A stretch of 56,344 nt of DNA from Nonomuraea sp. MG754425 (lineage in GTDB: Bacteria; Actinomycetota; Actinomycetes; Streptosporangiales; Streptosporangiaceae), in contig NZ_SSXE01000038.1 in the NCBI RefSeq assembly GCF_021699195.1, positions 1-56,344 of the forward strand. Reading direction: 5' to 3'. The notes beneath the pieces are model-generated. The model did not search any database. It was not told where the DNA came from and worked only from the letters and a program-made list of their open reading frames with translations. Numbering within the stretch: the stretch's first letter is position 1; each line of letters opens with the position of its first letter. Of this stretch, positions 1 to 8,671 are shown in pieces. The translations under genes were made by a program, and so were the position numbers.

Positions 1-777
1 CCCCCGCCACCCCCGGCCCGCCGCTTCGGCGACATCCCGATCAAGGCCGTCTACCTGGTCGGCGCGATCCTCGGCACGGTCCTGGCCGTGTTGCTGGTGT
101 TCGTCGCGTTCCGCGGCGACGTGCCCGCCAACCAGCAGTCGGCCGAGCAGGTGGTCCCGGTCGCGCCGGTGCCCTCCGTGTCGGCGACCCCGACCCCGTC
201 GGCCAGTCCGACCCCGACCGAGACGCCGATCGTGCTGCCGCCGGTGCCCGACAGCAAGAAGTACGCCACGCTGTCCGGCAAGGCGTCCGCCGTGTCCGGG
301 GTGATCACGGACAAGAACTCCGGCATCAGCTACCCGAGGCTGGCCTCGCCGTGGCAGGCGAAGTCGTTCCCGCCGTTCTCGATCGCGCAGCGGATCGGCA
401 AGGTCGCCGTCCCGCACACGGTGATCGCCTCGGCGATGTACCCGGGCGAGTCGCCCGAGACCAAGCCCAGTACGGACGCCGACTACCGGGAGATCGCCAC
501 CCAGGCGGCCCGCTGGACGATCCGCACCCAGTACCCGGCGGGCGCCAAGCTGGACGAGTGGACCGCCTCGAAGAAGATCCCGCTCGGCAAGGGCTGGACG
601 CTGGGCTACAAGGTGAGCTACACCTTCGACGGCAAGGAGCAGGAGGCCCAGGCCATGGTGACGGTCGTCGAGGTGGGCAAGACGAAGCCGGCGATGCTCA
701 TGGCCTCGATCCCCGAGACGGAGAAGACCCGCTGGCGCGACCTGAACACCCTCGTCGAGCAGATTCGTCCGCTTTAG
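1..777 (+). CDS. Membrane-anchored extracytoplasmic protein of unknown family (5' end cut by window)
   Basis: The frame is open from base 1, so the real start lies outside the window; the internal GTG at 88 would cut the membrane helix and is not credible. Visible are a proline-rich cytoplasmic piece, one transmembrane helix (visible residues about 16-37), a Pro/Ser/Thr-rich linker (about 45-80, containing TPTPSASPTPTE) and a soluble domain of roughly 170 residues that should lie outside the membrane. I do not recognise the domain and assign no function. The gene ends with TAG about 100 bp before the acyl-CoA dehydrogenase, which has its own palindrome and is probably transcribed separately. 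Confidence 0.8.
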   Translation, partial: PPPPPARRFGDIPIKAVYLVGAILGTVLAVLLVFVAFRGDVPANQQSAEQVVPVAPVPSVSATPTPSASPTPTETPIVLPPVPDSKKYATLSGKASAVSGVITDKNSGISYPRLASPWQAKSFPPFSIAQRIGKVAVPHTVIASAMYPGESPETKPSTDADYREIATQAARWTIRTQYPAGAKLDEWTASKKIPLGKGWTLGYKVSYTFDGKEQEAQAMVTVVEVGKTKPAMLMASIPETEKTRWRDLNTLVEQIRPL

Positions 778-827
778 GCAGGGGTTCGTCCCTTCGGCGG
801 CGGGGAGCGGTATCCCAGAAGCATCCT

Positions 828-844
828 CTAGAATATGATTCTGG
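828..844. promoter_or_regulatory. Palindromic operator candidate before the acyl-CoA dehydrogenase
   Basis: CTAGAATATGATTCTGG contains a perfect inverted repeat AGAAT-ATG-ATTCT (830-842), 32 bp before the ATG at 876. It resembles the TAGAAC/GTTCTA half-sites found elsewhere in this window but has a different spacing, so it may bind a related TetR-type regulator rather than KstR itself. Confidence 0.5.
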
Positions 845-875
845 GCAGTACTCGGACCTGGCTGGAGGATGAGCA

Positions 876-3053
876 ATGGCTATCGGGTTGAGCGAGGAGC
901 ACGAGGCGCTCCGTGAGTCGGTGAGTGGCTGGGCCGAGCGGAACATCCCCTCGGAGCTGCTTCGTGCCGGGACGGACGGCCGTCCCGCGTTCTGGCCGGG
1001 TCTGGCCGAGCAGGGACTGCTCGGCCTGCACGTGCCCGAGGAGCACGGCGGCTCCGGCTACGGGCTGCTGGAGGCGGCCGTGGCGATCGAGGCGCTGGCC
1101 GAGCGCATGGCGCCGGGGCCCTTCGTGCCGACCGTGCTGGCCAGCGCCGTGATCAACGCCTCCAAGCGCCCGCAGCACCTGGAGTCGTTCGTCGACGGCA
1201 CGCTGACCGCCGCCGTCGCGCTGACCGGCTCGCTGACCGGCGTCCGCCGCGCGGACGGCTCCCTGGTCGTCTCCGGCACCGCCGAGCCCGTGCTGGGCGG
1301 CTCGCTGGCCGACGCGCTGGTGCTGCCGGTCGCCACCGACGACGGCGAGCAGTGGGTGCTCGTCGACGCCTCCTCCGCGACCGTCACCGAACTCGGCTCC
1401 CTCGACCTGACCAGGCCGGTCGCGAAGGTCGAGCTGTCGGACGTGGTCGTCCCGGCCGAGAGCGTCCTGGACGGCGTGGACACCCCCGACGTGCGCGACC
1501 TGGCCGCGATCCTGCTCGGCGCCGAGGCGGCGGGCCTGGCCTCGTGGTGTGTGACGGCCGCCGCCGAGTACGCCAAGGTACGCGTCCAGTTCGGCCGCCC
1601 GATCGGCCAGTTCCAGGGCATCAAGCACAAGCTGTCGCGCATGCTGGTCGCGCTGGAGCAGGCGCGTGCCACGGTCTGGGACGCCACCCGGGCCGAGGGG
1701 CAGGAGCTCAGGTTCGCCGCCGCGGTGGCCGGGGTGATGGCCCCCGACGCCGCCGTGCAGTGCGCCAAGGACGCCATCCAGACCTTCGGCGGCATCGGCT
1801 ACACCTTCGAGCACGACGCCCACCTCTACTACCGCCGCGCGCTCACCCTGCGCGCCCTGCTCGGCTCGTCGGCCGGCTGGGCCGAGACCGTGACCGAGCT
1901 CAGCCTCCAGGGCGTCGCCCGCGAGATGGAGATCGACCTGCCGGAGGGCGCGGAGGAACTGCGCGAGTCGATCCGCGCCGAGATCGCGGAGATCGCCCAG
2001 CTCGAAGGCAAGGAGCAGAAGCGCGCCCTGGCCGGACGCGGGTTCGTCATGTCGCACCTGAGCAGGCCGTGGGGCCGCGACGCCAAGCCGCTGGAGCAGG
2101 TGCTGATCGCCCAGGAGCTCAAGGCCGCGAAGGTCCGCCTGCCCGCCATGATCATCGGCGCCTGGGTGGTGCCGTCGGTCGCCGCGTACGGGACGCCCGA
2201 GCAGCAGGAGCGCTTCCTGCCCAGGACGCTCAGCGGCGAGCTGATCTGGTGCCAGCTCTTCTCCGAGCCCGGCGCCGGCTCCGACCTGGCCTCGCTGCAG
2301 ATGAAGGCGGACAAGGTCGAGGGCGGCTGGAAGCTCAACGGCCAGAAGATCTGGACGTCCGTCGCCCACGTGGCCGAGTGGGGCATCTGCATCGCCCGCA
2401 ACTCCAGCGAGGGCTCCAAGCACGAGGGCATCACGTACTTCCTGGTCGACATGAAGGCCCCCGGCGTCACGGTCCGGCCGCTGACCGAGATGACCGGCGA
2501 GAACCTGTTCAACGAGGTCTTCCTCGACGACGTCTTCGTGCCGGACGACCTGGTCGTGGGCGAGGTCGGCGACGGCTGGAAGGTGGCCCGCAACACGCTG
2601 TCGAACGAGCGGGTCTCGCTGTCGTCCGGCTCGGGCGGCACCGGGGCGTCGGTGCCCGACCTGCTGGGCCTGATCGGCCGGCTGGGGCGGGAGCTGACGC
2701 CGGCCGAGGCCCAGCAGGTGGCCGGGGTGGTGTGCGAGGGCCACTCGATCAACGCGCTGTCGCTGCGGGTGACGCTCAAGCAGCTCGCCGGGGCCGAGCC
2801 GGGCGCGGACGCCTCCGTCCGCAAGCTGCTGTCCACCTCGCACGCCCAGCACGTGTCCGAGGCCGCGGTGGAGCTGCTCGGGGCCGCCGCCGTGACCGCC
2901 GCGGACATGAAGCTCGGCGACGCCGGCTACTGGAACCGGGCGGTGCTCGCGACCAGGGCGATGACCATCTACGGCGGCACCACCGAGGTGCAGCTCAACA
3001 TCATCGGCGAGCGCATGCTGGGCCTGCCGAGGGACCCCGAGCCGGGCAAGTGA
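876..3053 (+). CDS. Two-domain acyl-CoA dehydrogenase, FadE34-like
   Basis: This 725-residue protein is two acyl-CoA dehydrogenase units joined head to tail; ordinary members have about 380 residues. The N-terminal unit (about 1-350) has the FAD-domain C-terminal signature VRVQFGRPIGQFQGIKHK and GGIGYTFEHDAHLYYRR. The C-terminal unit (about 370-725) has WCQLFSEPGAGSDLASL and ends with IYGGTTEVQLNIIGERMLG. The position that is Glu in YEGT-type enzymes is Gly here (YGGT), so that unit may use another base or be structural. This fused architecture is that of mycobacterial FadE34, which acts on the shortened steroid side chain as a CoA ester. ATG at 876 follows GGAGG. Its steroid role is inferred from this architecture and from the sterol cluster 12 kb away; a general fatty acyl-CoA substrate is possible. 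Confidence 0.8.
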   Translation: MAIGLSEEHEALRESVSGWAERNIPSELLRAGTDGRPAFWPGLAEQGLLGLHVPEEHGGSGYGLLEAAVAIEALAERMAPGPFVPTVLASAVINASKRPQHLESFVDGTLTAAVALTGSLTGVRRADGSLVVSGTAEPVLGGSLADALVLPVATDDGEQWVLVDASSATVTELGSLDLTRPVAKVELSDVVVPAESVLDGVDTPDVRDLAAILLGAEAAGLASWCVTAAAEYAKVRVQFGRPIGQFQGIKHKLSRMLVALEQARATVWDATRAEGQELRFAAAVAGVMAPDAAVQCAKDAIQTFGGIGYTFEHDAHLYYRRALTLRALLGSSAGWAETVTELSLQGVAREMEIDLPEGAEELRESIRAEIAEIAQLEGKEQKRALAGRGFVMSHLSRPWGRDAKPLEQVLIAQELKAAKVRLPAMIIGAWVVPSVAAYGTPEQQERFLPRTLSGELIWCQLFSEPGAGSDLASLQMKADKVEGGWKLNGQKIWTSVAHVAEWGICIARNSSEGSKHEGITYFLVDMKAPGVTVRPLTEMTGENLFNEVFLDDVFVPDDLVVGEVGDGWKVARNTLSNERVSLSSGSGGTGASVPDLLGLIGRLGRELTPAEAQQVAGVVCEGHSINALSLRVTLKQLAGAEPGADASVRKLLSTSHAQHVSEAAVELLGAAAVTAADMKLGDAGYWNRAVLATRAMTIYGGTTEVQLNIIGERMLGLPRDPEPGK

Positions 3054-3062
3054 GGCCGCCGC

Positions 3063-4895
3063 TCATCCCCGCACGGGCTGTGCGGGGACGGGCGCGCCGT
3101 TCTCGTCGGGCACCGGGACGCCGATCCTGATCTCGCCGACGCACGAGCCGGGCCCGAGCGCGCTGACGGCCAGCTCCGTGCCGTCCCCGGTGACGGTGGC
3201 GTACGTCGTGCCCAGGTCGCGGCCCGCGGGCACGGTGCTCCGCGCGAGCCCGAGCCGCACGCTCAGGGTGGTCCCGGCCCCGTTGAGATAGGAGAGCTGG
3301 ACGGTGTGCTCGCCGGCCGCGACGGGCACGGGCAGCGTGAAGACCACCTCGTCCCGGCCGACCGGCGTGCAGTTCGCCTTCGACGGGATCGTCACGCCGT
3401 CGATGCGCAGCGGGCGCAGCCTGCCCTGCCCGTCGAAGATCATGGGGTCGGCGACCGGGCCGCTCAACTGCCTGGTCCAGGCGATCCGGTGCGGGGCGGT
3501 CGGGCCGAGCACCTTGGAGTGGCGGGCGTAGTCGTAGAAGAAGGCCGGGAAGACGACGTTCTCGGGCACGTGCGTGTCCAGCACGACCGTGCCCTCGGGG
3601 ACGCGCGCCAGCGCCCGCGCGCCGGTCGTGACGTAGCTCTCGACGTCGCGGCCGAGCGGCCGGTCGGCGTAGGCGGCGACCGACCACACCGAGCCCGCCG
3701 CGACCGCCAGCGCGACCGGCGTCCACGACCACCTGAGCCGGTGGGCCGGACGCAGCCAGGGACGCCGCTCGTCCCGCACCGGGATGAAGGCCAGCCCGAT
3801 CACCAGGGCGACGAGCACGGCGGTGGAGGAGACGTAGCGCAGCTCGAACCCGCTCAGGTCGGGGCCGAGCAGTTCCACCCGCCCCAGCATGATCGGCACC
3901 ACGTCGGCCAGCAGGAAGTAGCCCAGCAGCGTCAGCCAGGCCAGCCAGGCCCGCCGCCGCCACAGCACCGAGACGGTCACGGCGGCGAGCGCGACCAGGC
4001 CGCTCACCCACATGAGCGCGACGGGGGTGGCCGCCAGCGCGTAGTCCGCGCCGATCGCCTGCCAGCGCCAGGGGCCGCCCAGCGCCGCCGGGACGAGCGA
4101 GCCGGTCAGCAGCGTCCAGGCCGACCGCGCGGCAACCTCGGCGCTCGGCAGGTCGGCGTGGAAGGTCTCGTTCGTGAGCTGCACGGACGTGAGCAACTGG
4201 GAGAAGAACACCGCCGCGTACGGCACCAGCACGCCCAGGTACAGCAGCCACGCCCGCCACAGCCGCCGACCGCCCAGCCAGCCGAGCGTGAGCACGAAGG
4301 CCAGCACCGGGATGAACGGCGCCTTGACGAAGAACACCATCCCGAACACCGTCCACCCGGCCGCGGCCACCGCGTGGCGCATCCGTCCGGTGCGGGTGAA
4401 GTGCACGTGTGAGGCCAGCGCCATCGGCAGCGCGATCTGGAACGGCAGCGTCTCGGCCGCCACCGCCCACCAGGACAGCCCGGGGATCGTCATCGGCGTC
4501 AGCAGGGCGAACCCGAGCGGGACGAGGATGGCCGGCCGCGTCCCGAACAGCACGCGCAGCAGCCGCAGCAGCGCCAGCCCGGCCGCCGCCTGGAGGCTGA
4601 TCGTGACGGCGTGCGCCAGTACGTCGTTGTAGACCCCGAGCCGCCCCATCGCCCAGTGCGCCGCGAACGCCCCCGGCATCAGGTGGCCGAAGTCGATGCG
4701 CATGAGGTAGTCCCAGGACAGCGGGTTCTCCAGGCCCCTGGCGATGAACATGAAGTCGTCCTGGCGGAAGTACGTCCTGCTCACCAGAGCGAATTTCCAG
4801 ACGAGCTGCGCCGCGACCATGACGAGCCCGGCGGCCAGCACCGTGTCGCCGCCGCCCGGACGCTCCCGGACCTCCGCTGTCGTCATGCCGGCCAC
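3063..4895 (-). CDS. Polytopic membrane protein, probable GT-C type glycosyltransferase
   Basis: About 610 residues with roughly ten to twelve hydrophobic helices in the first 400 residues and a soluble C-terminal domain (about 420-610). Early in the chain, TYFRQDDFMFIARG places an acidic pair in the first loop, as expected for GT-C enzymes that use polyprenyl-phosphate sugars. I infer envelope glycan synthesis from this topology and from the neighbouring glycosyltransferases; no specific sugar can be assigned. The start is uncertain: GTG at 4895 has GAGG six bases upstream, while ATG at 4886 and GTG at 4898 are alternatives. The gene diverges from the next membrane protein across about 75 bp and converges on the acyl-CoA dehydrogenase, sharing a hairpin with it. 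Confidence 0.7.
   Translation of the reverse strand: MAGMTTAEVRERPGGGDTVLAAGLVMVAAQLVWKFALVSRTYFRQDDFMFIARGLENPLSWDYLMRIDFGHLMPGAFAAHWAMGRLGVYNDVLAHAVTISLQAAAGLALLRLLRVLFGTRPAILVPLGFALLTPMTIPGLSWWAVAAETLPFQIALPMALASHVHFTRTGRMRHAVAAAGWTVFGMVFFVKAPFIPVLAFVLTLGWLGGRRLWRAWLLYLGVLVPYAAVFFSQLLTSVQLTNETFHADLPSAEVAARSAWTLLTGSLVPAALGGPWRWQAIGADYALAATPVALMWVSGLVALAAVTVSVLWRRRAWLAWLTLLGYFLLADVVPIMLGRVELLGPDLSGFELRYVSSTAVLVALVIGLAFIPVRDERRPWLRPAHRLRWSWTPVALAVAAGSVWSVAAYADRPLGRDVESYVTTGARALARVPEGTVVLDTHVPENVVFPAFFYDYARHSKVLGPTAPHRIAWTRQLSGPVADPMIFDGQGRLRPLRIDGVTIPSKANCTPVGRDEVVFTLPVPVAAGEHTVQLSYLNGAGTTLSVRLGLARSTVPAGRDLGTTYATVTGDGTELAVSALGPGSCVGEIRIGVPVPDENGAPVPAQPVRG
3066..3088. terminator. Hairpin between convergent genes
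   Basis: Perfect 9-bp stem (TCCCCGCAC / GTGCGGGGA) with a 5-base loop, placed at the stop of the leftward membrane protein and 13 bp after the acyl-CoA dehydrogenase stop. No T-tract follows, as is common for actinobacterial terminators. Part of the stem is coding sequence for the leftward gene. Confidence 0.5.
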
Positions 4896-4971
4896 CACCC
4901 CCCTCGCGCAGACTAATCACGCCGGTGGCGGTGGTGGAACGGCCGTGTCGGGGTTGTGATGTCATAGCGGG

Positions 4972-6516
4972 ATGCCGCACACGGCCCGAGCCGGGCTCGC
5001 CGCCGCCCTCCTCGGGCTGGCCCTCGGCTGCCTGGCGCTCGGACCGGCCCTGGGCTGGGGTTTCACGCTGCTCCAGGACATGGTGTTCGTGCCCGATCCG
5101 GCGTTCTCGGCCTTCACGTTCGGGCTGGCGGGCGGGGCGGCGCGGGTGGCGCCCAGCGACGCCGTGGTGACGGCGCTGGCGCACGTGCTGCCCGCCGAGC
5201 TGGTGCAGAAGGCGATCCTGCTGGGGATCTTCGTGCTGGGGTGCTCGGGGGCCGCGCTGCTGCTGCCGTCGGAGTCGCTGGGGCCCCGGCTGGTGGCCGG
5301 CGCGTTCTACGTGTGGAACCCGTACGTGGCCGAGCGGCTGCTGATCGGGCAGTGGGCGCTGTTGCTCGGCTACGCGGGGCTGCCCTGGGTGGTGCGGGCC
5401 GTCTGGTCGGGGCGCAGGGTGGTGCTCGCCGTGCTGCCCGCGGCGGTGGGCGGGTTCGCGGCGATGACGGTCACCGCGCTGACGGCGCTGCCCGTGGCCG
5501 TGCCGAGGTGGCGGACCGTGGCGCGGGTGGCCGTGGTGCTCGCGGTGTTCAGCCTGCCGTGGCTGGTCCCGACGGCGTTGCGGCCGCAGGTGATCGACGG
5601 CGACCCGGCCGGCGTGGACGCCTTCGCGGCCAGGGCCGACACGCCGTTCGGGGCGGTGGGGAGCCTGCTGTCGCTGGGCGGGATCTGGAACGCCTACGCG
5701 GTGCCGCCCGGGTACGAGACCGTGGTGGGGGCGGTGGCCAGGCTGGCGCTCACGCTCGTCGGGGTCGTGGCCTTCCTGCGCTCGCGGGTCCCGTACCGGC
5801 GGGGGCTGGCGGTGGCGGCCGGGATCGGGCTCGCCGTCGCCTGCGCAGGGGTGAGCGAGCCGGGGCGGGCGGCGTTCAAGCAGCTCCTGGAGGTGTGGGG
5901 CGGGTTCGCGGTGTTCAGGGACGCCCAGCAGTACGTCGCCCCGCTGGCCCTGATGGCGGCGCTGGGGCTCGGGACGCTGGCCGGGCAGGTGGCCCGGCAG
6001 CGGGCCTGGGTGGGCGCGCTGGCGCTGGTGCCGGTCGCCGTGCTGCCGACCATGGCGTGGGGCTCGCTCGGGCGGCTCGGGGCGGTGTCCTACCCGGCGG
6101 GCTGGACGGCGGCGCGGGAGGTCGTCAGGCACGACCCGGAGGCGGGTGACGTGCTGGTGCTGCCGTTCGAGTCGTATCGGCGGTTCCCGTGGAACGGCGG
6201 GCGGGCGGTGCTGGACCCGGCGCAGCGCTTCTTCGCGACGCCGGGGCGCCGGGTGGTCTCCAACGATGCCGTACGGGTGGGCGAGCTGGTCGTCAGGAGC
6301 GAGGACCCGCGGGTCCAGAGGCTAGAACACGTACTAGAAGGAGCTTCGCCCGACCTGCCGGGGGCGGGATTCCGCTACGTGATCGTGGACGCGGGGACCC
6401 CGGAGGAGCGGCAGCGGTTCGGCTGGTGGCTTAGGGGTGCGAGGGCCGTGGTCGATACCGCTGAGCTGCGGTTGTACCGTTTTGACGGCAAGGTCGCGAG
6501 GGTTACGCCCGATTAG
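4972..6516 (+). CDS. Polytopic membrane protein, probable GT-C type glycosyltransferase
   Basis: 514 residues with about ten hydrophobic helices, then a soluble C-terminal part (about 385-514). Motifs such as FYVWNPYVAERLLIGQWALL and WGGFAVFRDAQQYVAPLALM resemble the conserved loops of actinobacterial arabinofuranosyl/mannosyl GT-C proteins; the downstream AftD-like protein has a parallel NLRKFDPLVRLAL segment. It heads the rightward glycan block and may use decaprenyl-phosphate sugars at the outer membrane face, but the substrate is unknown. ATG at 4972 is the first Met before the N-terminal helix. Unusually, codons 451-455 use rare CTA and GTA codons and spell an operator-like sequence (6322-6337). 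Confidence 0.65.
   Translation: MPHTARAGLAAALLGLALGCLALGPALGWGFTLLQDMVFVPDPAFSAFTFGLAGGAARVAPSDAVVTALAHVLPAELVQKAILLGIFVLGCSGAALLLPSESLGPRLVAGAFYVWNPYVAERLLIGQWALLLGYAGLPWVVRAVWSGRRVVLAVLPAAVGGFAAMTVTALTALPVAVPRWRTVARVAVVLAVFSLPWLVPTALRPQVIDGDPAGVDAFAARADTPFGAVGSLLSLGGIWNAYAVPPGYETVVGAVARLALTLVGVVAFLRSRVPYRRGLAVAAGIGLAVACAGVSEPGRAAFKQLLEVWGGFAVFRDAQQYVAPLALMAALGLGTLAGQVARQRAWVGALALVPVAVLPTMAWGSLGRLGAVSYPAGWTAAREVVRHDPEAGDVLVLPFESYRRFPWNGGRAVLDPAQRFFATPGRRVVSNDAVRVGELVVRSEDPRVQRLEHVLEGASPDLPGAGFRYVIVDAGTPEERQRFGWWLRGARAVVDTAELRLYRFDGKVARVTPD
6322..6337. promoter_or_regulatory. KstR-like box inside a coding sequence
   Basis: CTAGAACACGTACTAG matches seven of the eight fixed positions of the published KstR operator TnnAACnnGTTnnA. 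It lies inside the preceding membrane-protein gene, 290 bp before the DUF2613 start, and is written with CTA and GTA codons that are avoided by neighbouring codons. Confidence 0.35.
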
Positions 6517-6568
6517 GTACGCTCATCAGCGTCTTTGTTAATATTTCGTCGAGCTACTTCCGAGTAGC

Positions 6569-6583
6569 AAGAATTGGTTCTAG
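6569..6583. promoter_or_regulatory. Degenerate KstR-like box / palindrome upstream of the DUF2613-AftD operon
   Basis: AAGAATTGGTTCTAG contains the inverted repeat AGAA-TTGG-TTCT and a good right half-site (GGTTCTAG), matching six of eight fixed KstR positions. It lies in a locally AT-rich 110-bp intergenic region, 44 bp before the start at 6627, where the operon promoter must be. Confidence 0.4.
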
Positions 6584-6626
6584 GTTTAGGGACGCCCACA
6601 CCACTGTCCGCTCGAGGAGGAACCCC

Positions 6627-6761
6627 GTGATCAAGATCCTCTTAGCAGCGATGATCGGCGTAGCCGTTGCGGCACTCGTGGCGACGGTCACCACCGTCAC
6701 CTTCACCGGCGCCACCGCCACGCCGGTCAACCAGCCGCTCTACAACTACGGCGACCGGTAA
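6627..6761 (+). CDS. Small membrane protein of the DUF2613 type (Rv0236A-like)
   Basis: 44 residues: an N-terminal hydrophobic helix (about 3-30) followed by a short polar tail ending LYNYGDR. A terminal YGDR after one helix is characteristic of DUF2613, and in Mycobacterium the family member Rv0236A lies next to aftD (Rv0236c), as here. GTG at 6627 is well supported by GAGGAGG six bases upstream. The gene is followed 12 bp later by the GT2 gene and appears to lead a four-gene operon. I infer an accessory role for the arabinosyltransferase machinery; no function has been shown that I know of. Confidence 0.75.
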   Translation: MIKILLAAMIGVAVAALVATVTTVTFTGATATPVNQPLYNYGDR

Positions 6762-6773
6762 TCCGAGCCGAAG

Positions 6774-7580
6774 ATGCCACCCTCTCCGCAAGGGGACGAG
6801 GGGACGAGCCGGCCACCACTGCTTGAGATCGTCATTCCCGCCTACAACGAGGAAGGACGACTTCCCGGGGGGCTCCTGCAGATGTGCGCGAAGCTTGCCC
6901 GCATGCCGTTCCCCACCTCCGTCATCGTGGTGGACAACAACAGCACCGACCGCACGGCCGAGATCGTCAGAGGCTGGCCGCGCGGGTCCGTGCCCGTCCG
7001 CCTCGTCCGGTGCGCGATCCCGGGCAAGGGAGCCGCCGTCCGCGCCGGGCTGCTCGGCACGAGCGCGCCCTTCGTCGGGTTCTGCGACGCCGACATGGCC
7101 ACCGACCTCGACGCCATCGACGTGGCACTCGGGCTGCTGCTGTCCGGTGAGCGCGTGGTGATCGGCTCCAGGGCGCACCGCGGCTCGCACGTCGAGAACC
7201 GGCACAGCAAGGTGCGGGAGCTGGGCGCGTTCGGCTTCCGCGCGCTGGCCGGAGCGCTCGTGCGCGGCGTGAGCGACACCCAGTGCGGCTTCAAGTTCTT
7301 CGACGGCGTGCTGGCCCGCGAGAGCGCCGCGCGGCTGCGCACCCCCGGCTTCGCCTTCGACGTCGAACTGCTCGCGCGCTGCGTCGAGGGGGGTTCGGCG
7401 GTGCGGGAGATCCCCGTGCGCTGGCGGGACATGCCGGGCTCGCGCTTCTCCCCGGCCCGGCACTCGCTCGGCATCGTGCTGGAGCTGGGCCGGATCTGGC
7501 TGCGGCTGCGCGCCCAGCCCCGGTCGGGGGCCGCGCACACGTCCTGGGAGCCGCCGCTCGACCCCGTCGGATATCCGTGA
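6774..7580 (+). CDS. Family 2 glycosyltransferase (dolichyl/polyprenyl-phosphate sugar synthase type)
   Basis: 268 residues with the GT-A nucleotide-sugar motifs VIPAYNEEGRL (about 22-32), VVDNNSTDRTAEI and the metal-binding FCDADMATDL. Later SDTQCGFKFFDG and IPVRWRDMPGSRFS are typical of the polyprenyl-phosphate glucose/mannose synthase branch. No C-terminal membrane helices are present, so it should act at the cytoplasmic membrane face, charging a lipid carrier for the GT-C enzymes around it. It starts 12 bp after DUF2613 and its stop overlaps the GTG of the next gene, so translational coupling is likely. Confidence 0.85.
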   Translation: MPPSPQGDEGTSRPPLLEIVIPAYNEEGRLPGGLLQMCAKLARMPFPTSVIVVDNNSTDRTAEIVRGWPRGSVPVRLVRCAIPGKGAAVRAGLLGTSAPFVGFCDADMATDLDAIDVALGLLLSGERVVIGSRAHRGSHVENRHSKVRELGAFGFRALAGALVRGVSDTQCGFKFFDGVLARESAARLRTPGFAFDVELLARCVEGGSAVREIPVRWRDMPGSRFSPARHSLGIVLELGRIWLRLRAQPRSGAAHTSWEPPLDPVGYP

Positions 7581-8671
7581 AGATCGCTGTCGTCAACTGG
7601 CGTGACCCCTGGCATCCCCAGGCCGGCGGCGCTGAGACGTTCGCCTGGGAGCTGGCCCGCCGCTTCGCGCGGGCGGGCCACCAGGTGTGCTTCGTCACGG
7701 CGCGGGCGCCGGGGCAGCGCCGGCGCGAGAGCGTCGAAGGGGTGCGCTTCGTCCGGATGGGCGGGGTCTTCACCGTCTATCCGCTGGTCCTGGGCTGGTT
7801 GCTGCTGCGCGGGCACGTCTTCGACGTGGTGCTCGACTGCCAGAACGGCATCCCCTTCTTCACCCCCTGGGTGGTGCGGCGGCGCACGCGGGTGTTGTGC
7901 GTGGTGCACCACGTGCACGACCGGCAGTTCGGGGTGCACCTGCCGGGGTGGCTGGCGGCCTTCGGCCGGTTCCTGGAGGGACCGGTGTCGCGGTGGAGCT
8001 ACCGGCGGCACGCGTGCGTGGCGGTGTCGCCGTCCACGGTGCGGGCCATGCGGGAGCGGCTCGCGTGGCGCGGCCCGGTGCACGTCGTCCCGAACGGCGT
8101 GAGCGTCGCCGCGGGCGGGGACGTCGCGAGGAGCCCGGTGCCGCGGATCGTCTGCCTCGGCCGGCTCGTCGCGCACAAGCGGGTGCACCTGCTGCTCGAC
8201 GCCGTCGCGGAGCTGCGGGAGCGCCATCCCGGCCTGGTCGTGGACGTCATCGGCCGCGGGCCGGAGGAGGCCGCGCTGCGCGCCGCGCTGCCCGAGGGCG
8301 TGACCCTGCACGGCTACCTGCCGGAGGAGGACAAGGCGCGCCTGGTCGCGCGGGCTTGGCTGCATGTGAGCGCCTCGCAGGGCGAGGGCTGGGGGCTGAG
8401 CGTGCTGGAGGCCGCCGCGCTCGGCGTGCCGACGGTGGCCTTCGACGTGGACGGGCTGCGCGACGCCGTACGGCACGGCGAGACGGGCTGGCTGCTGCCC
8501 GAGGGCACTGACCTGGCCAAGGGCATTGGCGCGGCACTCGACGAACTGGACCACACTTATACCGTGAAATGTCGGGAATGGGCGGGAAGGTTCTCCTGGG
8601 ACCGCAGCGCCGCACGCCTCACCGCGCTGATGCACGGCCACGACCCGGGCCCCGGCTGGGAGGAGCGGTGA
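7577..8671 (+). CDS. Family 4 glycosyltransferase (GT-B)
   Basis: 364 residues with the N-terminal GT4 loop NWRDPWHPQAGGAETFAWE and the C-terminal nucleotide-sugar domain: CLGRLVAHKRVHLLLDAV, VIGRGPEE and the E-x7-E region GEGWGLSVLEAAALG. GTG at 7577 overlaps the preceding stop (GTGA). Residues 59-83 include a hydrophobic stretch that may associate with the membrane. It probably transfers a sugar from NDP-sugar to a lipid or glycan acceptor; the acceptor cannot be named. Its stop overlaps the start of the AftD-like gene in the same GTGA manner. Confidence 0.88.
   Translation: MKIAVVNWRDPWHPQAGGAETFAWELARRFARAGHQVCFVTARAPGQRRRESVEGVRFVRMGGVFTVYPLVLGWLLLRGHVFDVVLDCQNGIPFFTPWVVRRRTRVLCVVHHVHDRQFGVHLPGWLAAFGRFLEGPVSRWSYRRHACVAVSPSTVRAMRERLAWRGPVHVVPNGVSVAAGGDVARSPVPRIVCLGRLVAHKRVHLLLDAVAELRERHPGLVVDVIGRGPEEAALRAALPEGVTLHGYLPEEDKARLVARAWLHVSASQGEGWGLSVLEAAALGVPTVAFDVDGLRDAVRHGETGWLLPEGTDLAKGIGAALDELDHTYTVKCREWAGRFSWDRSAARLTALMHGHDPGPGWEER

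Noticed and set aside
828..2852. Long antisense open frame (674 codons) opposite the acyl-CoA dehydrogenase, and similar long frames opposite many genes
   Set aside because: They are Arg/Gly/Ala/His-rich without domain motifs and follow the third-position GC bias of the real genes on the other strand; all are shadows.
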